DNA of 7,894 bases. Origin: an uncultured Porphyromonadaceae bacterium. GTDB lineage: Bacteria > Bacteroidota > Bacteroidia > Bacteroidales > Muribaculaceae. Where the stretch lies: assembly GCA_947174225.1 (NCBI GenBank), contig CAMWIF010000109.1:1-7894 (forward strand). The letters run 5' to 3'. Below, one piece after another: positions 1-7,733 of this stretch. Below the pieces are notes generated by a model, which saw only the letters and a program-made list of their open reading frames with translations, made no database searches and was not told the origin of the DNA. Both the position numbers and the translations under genes were made by a program. Every line of letters starts with the position of its first letter. Position 1 is the stretch's first letter.

Positions 1-2
1 AT

Positions 3-177
3 AACGTAATAGACCGAAGAAAATTTCACAATAAATAAATTTGATTACTCACTTAATAACGGTTCTATCAAGCACCTTTCCACCTCTGACGGTAGTCTTC
101 CAAACGACAAAGCATGGTTTCTGAATGAAGACAGGGAGGGCAAGATATGGGTATCTTCATCGTTAGACGATCCATAT
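3..177 (+). other. Upstream sensor-domain coding sequence of the HTCS gene, apparently frameshifted
   Basis: This stretch codes for more of the same sensor protein but lacks an ordinary start. In the frame of the downstream gene, codons from 13 to 177 are open, and from about 40 they read like a beta-propeller repeat: FDYSLNNGSIKHLSTSDGSL, then PNDKAWFLNEDREGKIWV (a Reg_prop-type 'eDreGkiWV' strand). TAA and TAG at 7-12 close this frame upstream. The +2 frame is open from 3 to 35 and reads NVIDRRKFHNK, a plausible preceding strand, before a TAA at 36-38. Dropping one 4-base unit of the AATAAATAAAT tract (30-40) would join the two as ...RRKFHNKFDYSLNNG.... I infer a frameshift, an assembly error, or a truncated gene; eleven upstream codons are too few to decide. 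Confidence 0.55.
30..40 (+). repeat. Short tetranucleotide tract (AATA x 2.75)
   Basis: AATAAATAAAT is 2.75 copies of a 4-base unit, at the exact place where the open frame switches from the frame starting at 3 to that of the HTCS. Gain or loss of one unit shifts the frame. It is short for a dedicated phase-variation repeat. The 11-mer ATAAATAAATT occurs again at 2840-2850 in the susC leader, which may be chance in AT-rich sequence. Confidence 0.5.
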
Positions 178-2775
178 GTGATATATCCTAATGGCAAAAT
201 CACTGTCTTGAAATTTGATTCCGGCGGAGATATACGGGCACTTGCCACATATTATGAGGGTGGAGATTCGATATATATGAGCACCGGATATGGATTCAGT
301 GCTTTTAACATCTATAACCTTCACCACGGCACGCCTCACCTTAAAAACAGAAAGGGAGACAGGACATTCAGGCATAATTTCATATGTGCCCTTTGGAAAG
401 ATACCGACGACATTGTCTGGCTCGGACATCAAGATGGGCTCACAGCTTGGAAACTTGATACTGATTCCGTCTATCAAATTACCCATAAGGAGGGTATTGG
501 GCAATATATCTCCTTTATCACAGAAGATAATAACCGTAGGATATGGGTCGGAACACGCAACGGAATGCATTGCATTAGCAAATCTTTTAACGGCGACAAT
601 AACTTGTCGTTTGGTATCCGCTCATTTTACGAGAGCGACGGATTGCGTAGCAACTATATCACCCATCATTCTCACACTCTAAAGAACAACGGAGACCTGA
701 TGTTCGGAGGAGTGGATGGATACACCACCCTATCGCCTCCCCTCCTCTATTCTCCACAATCCCAGACTACCCAAATTCATTTCACCGGGCTGAAAAAGAA
801 TAATGAATACATAAAAATCGATTCGGTTTATGATAACTTCACCATTGATAAGTCAATCAGATACCTCAAAGAACTAAATCTCAGAGGCAACACCGGAAAT
901 CTTACAATTGAATTTGCCTCTTCCGACGTTCTCAACAACCATGAGAAATGGTATGCCTATAAGATTCGCAACCATAACGAAAAAGATAGCGAATGGATTG
1001 TCACTCACGATAATTCAATCACCCTCAGCCATCTTCAACCAGGCGATTATAATCTTATCGTAAAGCCTTATAAAGATGCTGCCGACCTCAACATCGACAA
1101 TGCTGCCATTCTCGACATCAGAGTGGAGCGTCCGATTTTCCTGCGCTGGTGGGCTATTTTGATATATATACTGATTATCGTCATAGCTGTGCTTCTATGG
1201 CTGAAGTACCAGAAAAAACGCAACTTGACACGTCTCACCAATCAGGCAGAGAAGTATGTGGAGGAAAGTAAACTCCGATTCTTTACCAATGTAAGCCATG
1301 ACCTGCGTACCCAGCTTACCCTTGTGTTATCACCGCTTCAGCTCCTTGAGAAAGAGAACCTTTCGGTTGATACTAAGAATAAGGTAGGACATATTCGCCA
1401 CAATGCCGAGATTCTTCTCGACCAGATAAACTCGTTGCTCGACTTCAGAAAGCTCGACGTAGGGGGTGAAACCTTGAGTATGCGCACCAGCGAAGTGGCT
1501 CCCTTTATCCAAGAGCTTTTCTCTCGTTTTGAAAACTACGCACTTAGCCGAGAGATGCGTTACAAACTTAATATGGCTGATTGCGACTGCTATCTGACTC
1601 TTGACTTCGATAAAGTTGCAAAGATTGTCACCAATCTGATTTCAAACGCTTTCAAGTATACTCCTCGGGGTGGGTGTGTAGAGATTAACGCCGGGGTTAA
1701 ACCCACCGACCTTTCAGAAGAGACATTAGTCATATCTGTAGCCGACAACGGTAAAGGGATAAAGGATGAAGACAAGTTAAAGATATTCGATCGCTTCTTC
1801 CAGGGTGATCATTCAGATGGCGAGACCGGAAGCGGAATCGGGCTACACATTGTAAAGGAGTATGTCAATCTGATGGAAGGCACCGTAATAGTAGAAAACA
1901 ATTCTCCTAAAGGCAGTGTATTTACCGTCAGTATACCTACAAAACGTTCTGAGAATGTTGAAGCAGAAGTGCAAGTGGAGTCTGCGGAACAGCTACCCGT
2001 CACAGTGCTGTTTGTGGATGATAATGAGAATCTGCGCCAAATGGTGAAAGAGGGACTCTCTTCTTATTATAATGTCATTGTAGCAGCAGATGGTAAAGAA
2101 GCACTCGAAAAATTGGAAAATAATGAGGTGTCGATAGTGGTGAGCGATGTAATGATGCCCGGTATGGATGGTCACGAACTTTGTAAGGCTATTAAGAATA
2201 ACATCAACTTTTCGCACATACCTGTAATCCTGTTGACCGCACGGACTGCTGATGTCCACCGTAAAGAGGGTCTTGAGTTGGGTGCTGACGATTACCTTAC
2301 AAAACCTTTCAGCTTTGACATTCTCCGCCTACGTATCGACAAATTCATAGAGCTGACGCGCACCAATCATCAATCATTCCACTCCAAGATTGAGGTTAAC
2401 CCCTCAGAAATCACCATCACCTCCTTAGATGCCGAACTGATGGACCGGGCTTTGAAAATCGTTGAGGAAAATATTTCTGACGGGGAGTTCTCGGTGAATA
2501 CCCTGAGCGATAAGTTGGCTATGAGCCGAAGCAGCCTCTATAAGAAGATAATGGCAATCACGGGGGCAGGTCCCGCCGACTTCATAAGAATAATTCGTCT
2601 CAAACGTGCCTGCCAGCTTTTGAGGGAATCGGGACTGCGAGTTTCTGAAATCGCCTATATGGTCGGCTTCAACAGCCCCAAACGCTTTTCGGTAAATTTC
2701 AAAGCCGAATATGGTATGACCCCGTCCGAATATCAGCAGAAATACAGTGATTTTGAGCCGAATCCACAAAATTAG
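178..2775 (+). CDS. Hybrid two-component system sensor/regulator (HTCS), 3' part with intact signalling domains
   Basis: One-protein signalling system that controls PULs: the periplasmic sensor binds an oligosaccharide and the cytoplasmic half activates transcription. Counting from the first conventional start, GTG at 178 (865 aa): beta-propeller repeats (74-88 with VWLGHQDGL, 116-130 EDNNRRIWVGTRNGM), Y_Y_Y domain about 242-316, membrane helix about 321-343, H-box FFTNVSHDLRTQLT with phospho-acceptor His374, and a HATPase with N-box Asn490, DNGKG 523-527, F-box 537-541 and GSGIG 551-555. The receiver begins near 608 and has acidic pair Asp614/615, phospho-Asp657, Thr687 and Lys709. An AraC-type double helix-turn-helix fills about 755-855. 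Family members are usually about 1,300-1,400 aa, so roughly the first third of the protein is missing here. GTG 178 lies inside a propeller repeat, lacks a signal peptide and a well-placed ribosome site, and is probably not the native start. The usual Pro of the H-box is Gln379. The gene ends 81 bases before susC, which suggests that this PUL is its target. Confidence 0.92.
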   Translation: MIYPNGKITVLKFDSGGDIRALATYYEGGDSIYMSTGYGFSAFNIYNLHHGTPHLKNRKGDRTFRHNFICALWKDTDDIVWLGHQDGLTAWKLDTDSVYQITHKEGIGQYISFITEDNNRRIWVGTRNGMHCISKSFNGDNNLSFGIRSFYESDGLRSNYITHHSHTLKNNGDLMFGGVDGYTTLSPPLLYSPQSQTTQIHFTGLKKNNEYIKIDSVYDNFTIDKSIRYLKELNLRGNTGNLTIEFASSDVLNNHEKWYAYKIRNHNEKDSEWIVTHDNSITLSHLQPGDYNLIVKPYKDAADLNIDNAAILDIRVERPIFLRWWAILIYILIIVIAVLLWLKYQKKRNLTRLTNQAEKYVEESKLRFFTNVSHDLRTQLTLVLSPLQLLEKENLSVDTKNKVGHIRHNAEILLDQINSLLDFRKLDVGGETLSMRTSEVAPFIQELFSRFENYALSREMRYKLNMADCDCYLTLDFDKVAKIVTNLISNAFKYTPRGGCVEINAGVKPTDLSEETLVISVADNGKGIKDEDKLKIFDRFFQGDHSDGETGSGIGLHIVKEYVNLMEGTVIVENNSPKGSVFTVSIPTKRSENVEAEVQVESAEQLPVTVLFVDDNENLRQMVKEGLSSYYNVIVAADGKEALEKLENNEVSIVVSDVMMPGMDGHELCKAIKNNINFSHIPVILLTARTADVHRKEGLELGADDYLTKPFSFDILRLRIDKFIELTRTNHQSFHSKIEVNPSEITITSLDAELMDRALKIVEENISDGEFSVNTLSDKLAMSRSSLYKKIMAITGAGPADFIRIIRLKRACQLLRESGLRVSEIAYMVGFNSPKRFSVNFKAEYGMTPSEYQQKYSDFEPNPQN

Positions 2776-2780
2776 CCCAT

Positions 2781-2824
2781 CATAGAAAAATAACGACCCC
2801 TCCCTTAGGCATAGGAATTATAAC
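2781..2824 (+). repeat. Imperfect direct repeat upstream of susC, possible regulator site
   Basis: CATAGAAAAATAAC (2781-2794) and CATAGGAATTATAAC (2810-2824) match apart from one inserted base and two substitutions, with starts 29 bases apart. The second copy runs into the -7 element. AraC-type regulators often bind direct repeats next to promoters, so this could be the HTCS operator. The sequence is AT-rich, however, and the match could be chance. Confidence 0.25.
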
Positions 2825-2839
2825 TTTGTGGAAAATTCC
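2814..2839. repeat. Inverted repeat around the susC -7 element
   Basis: GGAATT (2814-2819) and AATTCC (2834-2839) are perfect 6-base inverted arms separated by 14 bases that contain the TAACTTTG element. The arms could be a protein-binding site overlapping the promoter, or chance. They are too short and AT-rich to suggest a stable RNA hairpin or terminator. Confidence 0.25.
2821..2828 (+). promoter_or_regulatory. Probable promoter of the susC operon (-7 element TAACTTTG)
   Basis: TAACTTTG matches the Bacteroides housekeeping sigma -7 consensus TAnnTTTG at all six fixed positions. It lies 28 bases before the susC ATG in the only sizeable gap of the window. No TTG-type -33 element appears at the expected 19-21 base spacing (that region is C-rich), which fits a promoter needing an activator such as the neighbouring HTCS. 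Transcription would begin around 2834-2837, giving a short AT-rich leader without a clear Shine-Dalgarno sequence, as is common in Bacteroidota. No convincing terminator for the HTCS gene is visible in the gap. Confidence 0.6.
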
Positions 2840-2856
2840 ATAAATAAATTCAAGCT

Positions 2857-5800
2857 ATGCCCTTAAAAAACATGAAAAGCCAACGAAGTGTCTGCCACTT
2901 CTTGCTAAAGCTGATGCTTGTGTGTCTGTTTTGTCCGATAACGGCACAAGCCCGCACGCTTACCGGAGTCATAACTTCGGCTACAGATGAGGAACCATTA
3001 ATCGGCGCTACAGTTGCAGTGATGGGTACTAATACCGCTACCGTGACCAACATAGACGGAGCCTACACTATCCCCATTGAGGATGGCCAAACCCTGAGAG
3101 TATCTTATATCGGATTCATTGCAGCCGAGGTCAAAATTAAAGGACAATCCAAGCTCGATATAAAGTTGAGGGAGGATGCCCAATCGTTAGACGATGTTGT
3201 GGTGGTAGGTTACGGTACTATGAAACGTAGCGACATCACAGGTGCCGTGGCTTCGGTAGGCGAAGAAGACATCAAGAGATCAATCATCACCTCAGCCGAC
3301 CAAGCATTGCAGGGACGTGTGGCAGGTGTGCAGGTAACACAGAACTCCGGTTCTCCGGGTGGTGGCATTTCAGTGGCTATCCGTGGTGTGAACTCCCTCA
3401 ACGGTAATGAGCCTCTCTACATCATAGACGGAGTGGCTATCGGCGGACAGACCAACGGCAACTCCTCTGCCCTATCCTCAATCAACCCCTCCGACATCGT
3501 GTCGATGGAGGTGTTGAAAGATGCGTCAGCCACTGCCATCTATGGTTCCCGAGCCTCCAACGGTGTGGTCATTATCACCACACGCCACGGAAGCATCGGT
3601 AAACCTAAGATTACTTTTGAAGCTTACTATGCACTTCAGCAACTCCCCAAGCGTCTCCAGACAATGAACCTCCGCGAATACGCTTATCTTTATAATGAGC
3701 GCGTCGATGTGTTAGGTTGGGGTGAACGTGAAGAATTTGCTGATCCCTCCATCTTAGGTGATGGTACTGACTGGCAGAAAGAGATTTTCCGCACTGCGCC
3801 TATGCAGAATTATCAGGTGAGTGTAAGCGGTGGCAACGAAGCTACCCAATATATGCTCTCCGGTGGTTATCTGAAACAAGAAGGTATCGCCTTAGGCTCC
3901 GACTTCCAACGCTTCTCAGCCCGAATCAATGTTGATACGAAAATCACCAAGTGGCTTCAGGTGGGTATGCAGTCGAGTTTCTCACACACCAAGAAGAACA
4001 ACACCATCGACAACGGCAATGTGATTGAGACAGCTCTTCGCCAGCTTCCGGAGATGCCAGCCCGTAATCCTGATGGCTCTTGGGGTGCTCAGGAAGAGAA
4101 CCAGCTCGCCACGTATTATTCCAATCCTCTTGCCGATGCCCTTACAAAAGAGAATTATGAGAAGGGTCTTCAGGCTCTCCTGAACGCATATGCAGAAATC
4201 AAGTTCTACAAAGACCTTTCACTGAGAGTAGAATATGGTGGCTCATACAACTACAACAACGGCTATCAGTTCACCCCCGAATTAGACCTTGGCACCTGGA
4301 AATCCACAAGTTCAGGCAACCGTTCTGCCTCCAACAGCAGTTACTGGTCGTTTAAACAGTATCTTACTTGGCGACACGACTTCAACAGAAATAGTTTCGA
4401 TGTGATGCTGGGTCACGAAGCTCAGGAATCGGCATGGGAAAATCTCTGGGGGTCGCGCACCGGGTATCTCATCAACTCTGTCCACGAGCTGAACGTAGCT
4501 GACCTTAAGACTGCCAAGAACGGAAACTCAAAGAATTCATCTTCTATCGAATCATATTACGGGCGTATAAACTACTCCTTCGATGATCGCTACCTCCTGA
4601 CAGCAACACTTCGTGCCGACGGTTCATCTACATTCGGTCCTGCCAACCGCTGGGGCTGGTTCCCGTCCGCTGCAATTGCTTGGCGTTTCCAGAATGAGAG
4701 CTTCTTGAGAGATGTGGAATGGCTCACCAACGGTAAACTCCGTCTTGGTTGGGGTCTTGTAGGTAATCAGAATGCCGGCTCATACGCCTATGGAGCTACA
4801 ATGAATTCCGTAGCTACCGCCTGGGGCACCGGCTTCTATCCCAATAACTATGCCAACGACAAACTCAAATGGGAACAGACAAAATCTTGGAACTTGGGTC
4901 TTGATCTCGCTTTCCTCAACAACCGTATAGAGTTTATCCTCGACCTTTATCATAAGACCACCGATAACCTGCTTATGCAGGCTGCGTTGCCAACCTATGT
5001 CAGCGGTGTCATCACCTCTCCTTGGGTCAATACCGGTTCACTCCGAAATAAAGGTATCGACATCACCCTTAATGCCATACCTATCACCAATAAGGATTTC
5101 AGTTGGCGCACCGGCATCACAATGTCGCTCAACCGTAATAAGGTGTTGAAACTCTATACTGAGTCAACCAGTATTCCCGGCACTATCGGAGGTTTGGCTT
5201 ATACACTTACTACAGAGGGGGAACCCGTGGCTCAGTTCTACGGCTACAACGTGATCGGTATGTTTAAGGAAGAAAACGATTTCTACCGTAAGGATGCCAA
5301 TGGCGACTTCCTACTTGATGCCGAGGGTAACAAGCAGTTTGTGGCTATTCCTGAGAATAAGACTGTTGACCAAGGAACCGGCATATGGTATGGCGACTAT
5401 ATCTATCAGGACGTTAATGAAGATGGTGTAATCGACGAGAAAGACCGCGTATATCTCGGTAATCCCGAACCCCTCTTCACCTTCGGTTTCAATAACACAA
5501 TCTCTTGGAAAGATTTCGACCTCAACATCTTCTTCACAGGTTCTGTAGGCAATAAGGTATTCAACTATCTCGGTCAGCAACAGTCGAACCCCACCGACCG
5601 TTGGGTAATGCTCAAATCAGTGAGAGACTTTGCGAAGATCACCAAAATTGATCCGGAGGGCGAAGCCACACTTGAGAATATGCACGTTGCGAATCCGAAC
5701 TGTACCACTTATCGTATCGACACTTCCGCTTCCAACAACAACAACCGTATGTCGAACAAATTCGTTGAAGACGGTTCTTATCTGCGCCTCAGAAACCTCG

Positions 5801-6018
5801 CTTTAGGCTATACACTTCCTCGTAAAATCACAAAGCAATGGGGCATCAATAACGTCCGCTTCTACGTCAATATTCAAAACCTCTTTACCGTAACCAATTA
5901 CAAAGGCTACGATCCAGAAATCGGTTCATATAATCAGGGTGTGCTCCTGCGTGGCATCGACTACGCCCGCTATCCCTCACAGCGTATCTACACATTCGGT
6001 CTTAACGTAAATCTTTGA
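2857..6018 (+). CDS. susC: SusC/RagA-family TonB-dependent outer membrane glycan importer
   Basis: Outer membrane beta-barrel that imports oligosaccharides into the periplasm using TonB energy, normally capped by its SusD partner. The 1,053 aa length is normal for the family. In order: signal peptide 1-32 ending ITAQA; carboxypeptidase-D regulatory-like domain about 33-108 (LTGVITSATDEEPLIGATV, YIGF); TonB-box region DDVVVVGYG at 112-120; plug about 123-242 with QGRVAGVQV, IRG at 175-177, YIIDG, and YGSRASNGVVIITT ending the plug; then the barrel. A typical SusC loop DVNEDGVIDEKD lies at 852-863, and the C-terminus is YTFGLNVNL. There is no N-terminal STN signalling domain, which fits HTCS control rather than a sigma/anti-sigma pair. 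ATG 2857 gives the longest form; ATG 2872 (MKSQRSVCHF) is an equally plausible start with a usable signal peptide. The name is at family level; the transported glycan is unknown. Confidence 0.97.
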   Translation: MPLKNMKSQRSVCHFLLKLMLVCLFCPITAQARTLTGVITSATDEEPLIGATVAVMGTNTATVTNIDGAYTIPIEDGQTLRVSYIGFIAAEVKIKGQSKLDIKLREDAQSLDDVVVVGYGTMKRSDITGAVASVGEEDIKRSIITSADQALQGRVAGVQVTQNSGSPGGGISVAIRGVNSLNGNEPLYIIDGVAIGGQTNGNSSALSSINPSDIVSMEVLKDASATAIYGSRASNGVVIITTRHGSIGKPKITFEAYYALQQLPKRLQTMNLREYAYLYNERVDVLGWGEREEFADPSILGDGTDWQKEIFRTAPMQNYQVSVSGGNEATQYMLSGGYLKQEGIALGSDFQRFSARINVDTKITKWLQVGMQSSFSHTKKNNTIDNGNVIETALRQLPEMPARNPDGSWGAQEENQLATYYSNPLADALTKENYEKGLQALLNAYAEIKFYKDLSLRVEYGGSYNYNNGYQFTPELDLGTWKSTSSGNRSASNSSYWSFKQYLTWRHDFNRNSFDVMLGHEAQESAWENLWGSRTGYLINSVHELNVADLKTAKNGNSKNSSSIESYYGRINYSFDDRYLLTATLRADGSSTFGPANRWGWFPSAAIAWRFQNESFLRDVEWLTNGKLRLGWGLVGNQNAGSYAYGATMNSVATAWGTGFYPNNYANDKLKWEQTKSWNLGLDLAFLNNRIEFILDLYHKTTDNLLMQAALPTYVSGVITSPWVNTGSLRNKGIDITLNAIPITNKDFSWRTGITMSLNRNKVLKLYTESTSIPGTIGGLAYTLTTEGEPVAQFYGYNVIGMFKEENDFYRKDANGDFLLDAEGNKQFVAIPENKTVDQGTGIWYGDYIYQDVNEDGVIDEKDRVYLGNPEPLFTFGFNNTISWKDFDLNIFFTGSVGNKVFNYLGQQQSNPTDRWVMLKSVRDFAKITKIDPEGEATLENMHVANPNCTTYRIDTSASNNNNRMSNKFVEDGSYLRLRNLALGYTLPRKITKQWGINNVRFYVNIQNLFTVTNYKGYDPEIGSYNQGVLLRGIDYARYPSQRIYTFGLNVNL

Positions 6019-6043
6019 TCTCACATAAAAGCTGAAAAGAATC

Positions 6044-7714
6044 ATGAAACTTAAACACTATATATCAGGAGTAATAGCCTGTGCTATCCTCTTCCTTTGC
6101 GGTGGGTGCAGCGACAGTTTCCTCGACAGAACTCCCGACGGAGAATATACCGAAAGTAACTTCTACGATAGTGATGAAGCGGTCTATGCCTCCACAGCAC
6201 CGTTGTATAACCGTGCTTGGTTTGACTACAACAACCGTGGAGCCACGTTGCTGGGCGCAGCACGTGCCAACGATGTCTATTCACCTTACAACTGGCCCGC
6301 ATATGTCCTGTTCACAGTCACCGCGCTTGACGGTGACCTCAGCGACATCTGGAAAGGAATGTTCTCGGTGGTGACTATGGCAAATGCCACAATCGACAAC
6401 CTGAATTCCAAATGCACATCAAATGTAAGTGGCAAAGCTAAGAACCACGGCATCGCCGAAGCTCGTCTTATGCGTGGGTGGGCTTATTATCTCGCTCTTC
6501 ACGTGTGGGGTCCGGTGGTTCTCTTTGAGCATAACCAATCGCTTGTTGACAATCCCGTGCGTCCCCTCAACTATGAGGAGGATGTGTTTCAATTCATCAT
6601 CAACGACCTTAACTATGCAGCGGAAAATCTCCCGGAGACTCCGTATGAGGTAGGACGTGCCACTTGCTGGAGCGCAAAGGCTATGCTTTCCAAAGTATAT
6701 CTCTCACGTTCCGGATGGAATAAGAGCGACCGTGACGCTGCCGATCTTGAACAGTCGAAGAAATATGCTCTCGACGTAATCCAAAACAGTGGAGCCGCAT
6801 TGATGGAGGATTATCACGACCTATTCAAATATCGCCACAATAATAATAAGGAGTCGCTGCTCCAGCTTCAGTGGTATAAGACAGCCGCTATGGAATGGTA
6901 TGTCTGCAACACCAACCTCAGTGACCTCTGCGGCGATTCTAAAATGATTGGTGGAGTGATGTGCTGGAGTGCTCTCCAAGCAAGTGCCGATATGCTTATG
7001 CAATATAAATACCGCACTTCCAACGGCCAGGAGAAATGGGAAAAGATACGTCGTGACGCCACATTCTGTACTCCCGGTGCGCATTACGATTACATAAATA
7101 TAGCCAACGGCGGTTACACCTACGAAGGTGGCAGCACTATCATTAAGAAAGGCGTACCCGGTGGTCCCGATGATGACAATGATGGCTACGTGGCTATGAT
7201 GTGTTCTCCCCTTAATACCTACGTTATCCGTCTTGCCGATGTCTACCTCACATATGCAGAGGCTTGTATGGGCAACCAGGCATCTTACAGCGGCGAAGGG
7301 ATAGAGTATTTCAATCTGGTGCGTAAGCGTGCCGGCATCGAGCCTCTGAACTCAATCACATTCGAAGACCTCGTGCGTGAACGCCGTGTGGAGTTTGCAA
7401 TGGAGATGAACAACTGGTATGGACTTATGACTTGGTATCACTGGAAACCCGATTATATCCTCAATTACCTCAATAACCAGTACAGAGGTTATACCTACAA
7501 TGGAATAATTGTAGGCGACAACAATGAGCTGAGTTTCAAGTGTGATAACAATGACTGGGAAACCTATGTCGAAACTCCCTGCGGTAAAATTGTGGAACCG
7601 TCCATCATCCCAAGCATCACAGCCGTCAACATAAATCTACCCTACCCCGAGGCTGACGTAATCCAGAATCCTTATCTTAAAGAGGAGCCACAACATTATA
7701 ACTTCAATGAATAA
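6044..7714 (+). CDS. susD: SusD/RagB-family surface glycan-binding lipoprotein
   Basis: Surface lipoprotein that forms the lid of the SusC barrel and passes oligosaccharides into it. The 556 aa length is usual. A lipoprotein signal peptide ends at FLCGGC, placing the lipidated Cys at residue 22, followed by SDSFLDRTP, a classic SusD N-terminus. Family landmarks: AEARLMRGWAYYLALHVWG (138-156), a TPR-like helix; RATCWSAKAMLSKVYL (205-220); RLADVYLTYAEA (396-407); VRERRVEFAMEMNNWYGL (444-461); and a C-terminal LPYPEADVIQNPYL. A DDDNDG stretch at 376-381 resembles a calcium-binding loop. The gene starts 25 bases after susC, so the two are almost certainly co-transcribed. There is no clear Shine-Dalgarno site, only A-rich sequence before the ATG. 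Substrate cannot be told from sequence alone; many aromatic residues are present, but ligand contacts cannot be assigned without a structural alignment. Confidence 0.97.
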   Translation: MKLKHYISGVIACAILFLCGGCSDSFLDRTPDGEYTESNFYDSDEAVYASTAPLYNRAWFDYNNRGATLLGAARANDVYSPYNWPAYVLFTVTALDGDLSDIWKGMFSVVTMANATIDNLNSKCTSNVSGKAKNHGIAEARLMRGWAYYLALHVWGPVVLFEHNQSLVDNPVRPLNYEEDVFQFIINDLNYAAENLPETPYEVGRATCWSAKAMLSKVYLSRSGWNKSDRDAADLEQSKKYALDVIQNSGAALMEDYHDLFKYRHNNNKESLLQLQWYKTAAMEWYVCNTNLSDLCGDSKMIGGVMCWSALQASADMLMQYKYRTSNGQEKWEKIRRDATFCTPGAHYDYINIANGGYTYEGGSTIIKKGVPGGPDDDNDGYVAMMCSPLNTYVIRLADVYLTYAEACMGNQASYSGEGIEYFNLVRKRAGIEPLNSITFEDLVRERRVEFAMEMNNWYGLMTWYHWKPDYILNYLNNQYRGYTYNGIIVGDNNELSFKCDNNDWETYVETPCGKIVEPSIIPSITAVNINLPYPEADVIQNPYLKEEPQHYNFNE

Positions 7715-7733
7715 CCTCATTCCGACCAAAACT

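Noticed and set aside
45..248. Minus-strand ORF of 67 codons at the start of the window
   Set aside because: It lies opposite propeller-coding sequence of the HTCS and has no recognisable domain.
163..570. Minus-strand ORF of 135 codons
   Set aside because: It is fully antisense to a clear Reg_prop/HTCS coding region and shows no family motif; a shadow frame.
2425..2769. Minus-strand ORF of 114 codons opposite the AraC domain
   Set aside because: The + strand encodes an unmistakable AraC helix-turn-helix here, so the opposite frame is a shadow.
2803..2809. CCTTAGG as a terminator stem for the HTCS gene
   Set aside because: The arms are only three bases and no U-tract follows, so it cannot act as an intrinsic terminator.
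5992..6018. SusC ends in Leu rather than the usual terminal aromatic residue
   Set aside because: The last strand (YTFGLNVNL) otherwise fits the family and the stop is in the expected place; terminal-residue variation is tolerated and does not suggest truncation.
6081..6374. Plus-strand ORF of 97 codons inside susD
   Set aside because: It overlaps the well-supported SusD frame, and its Ser/Thr-rich composition is typical of an out-of-frame reading.
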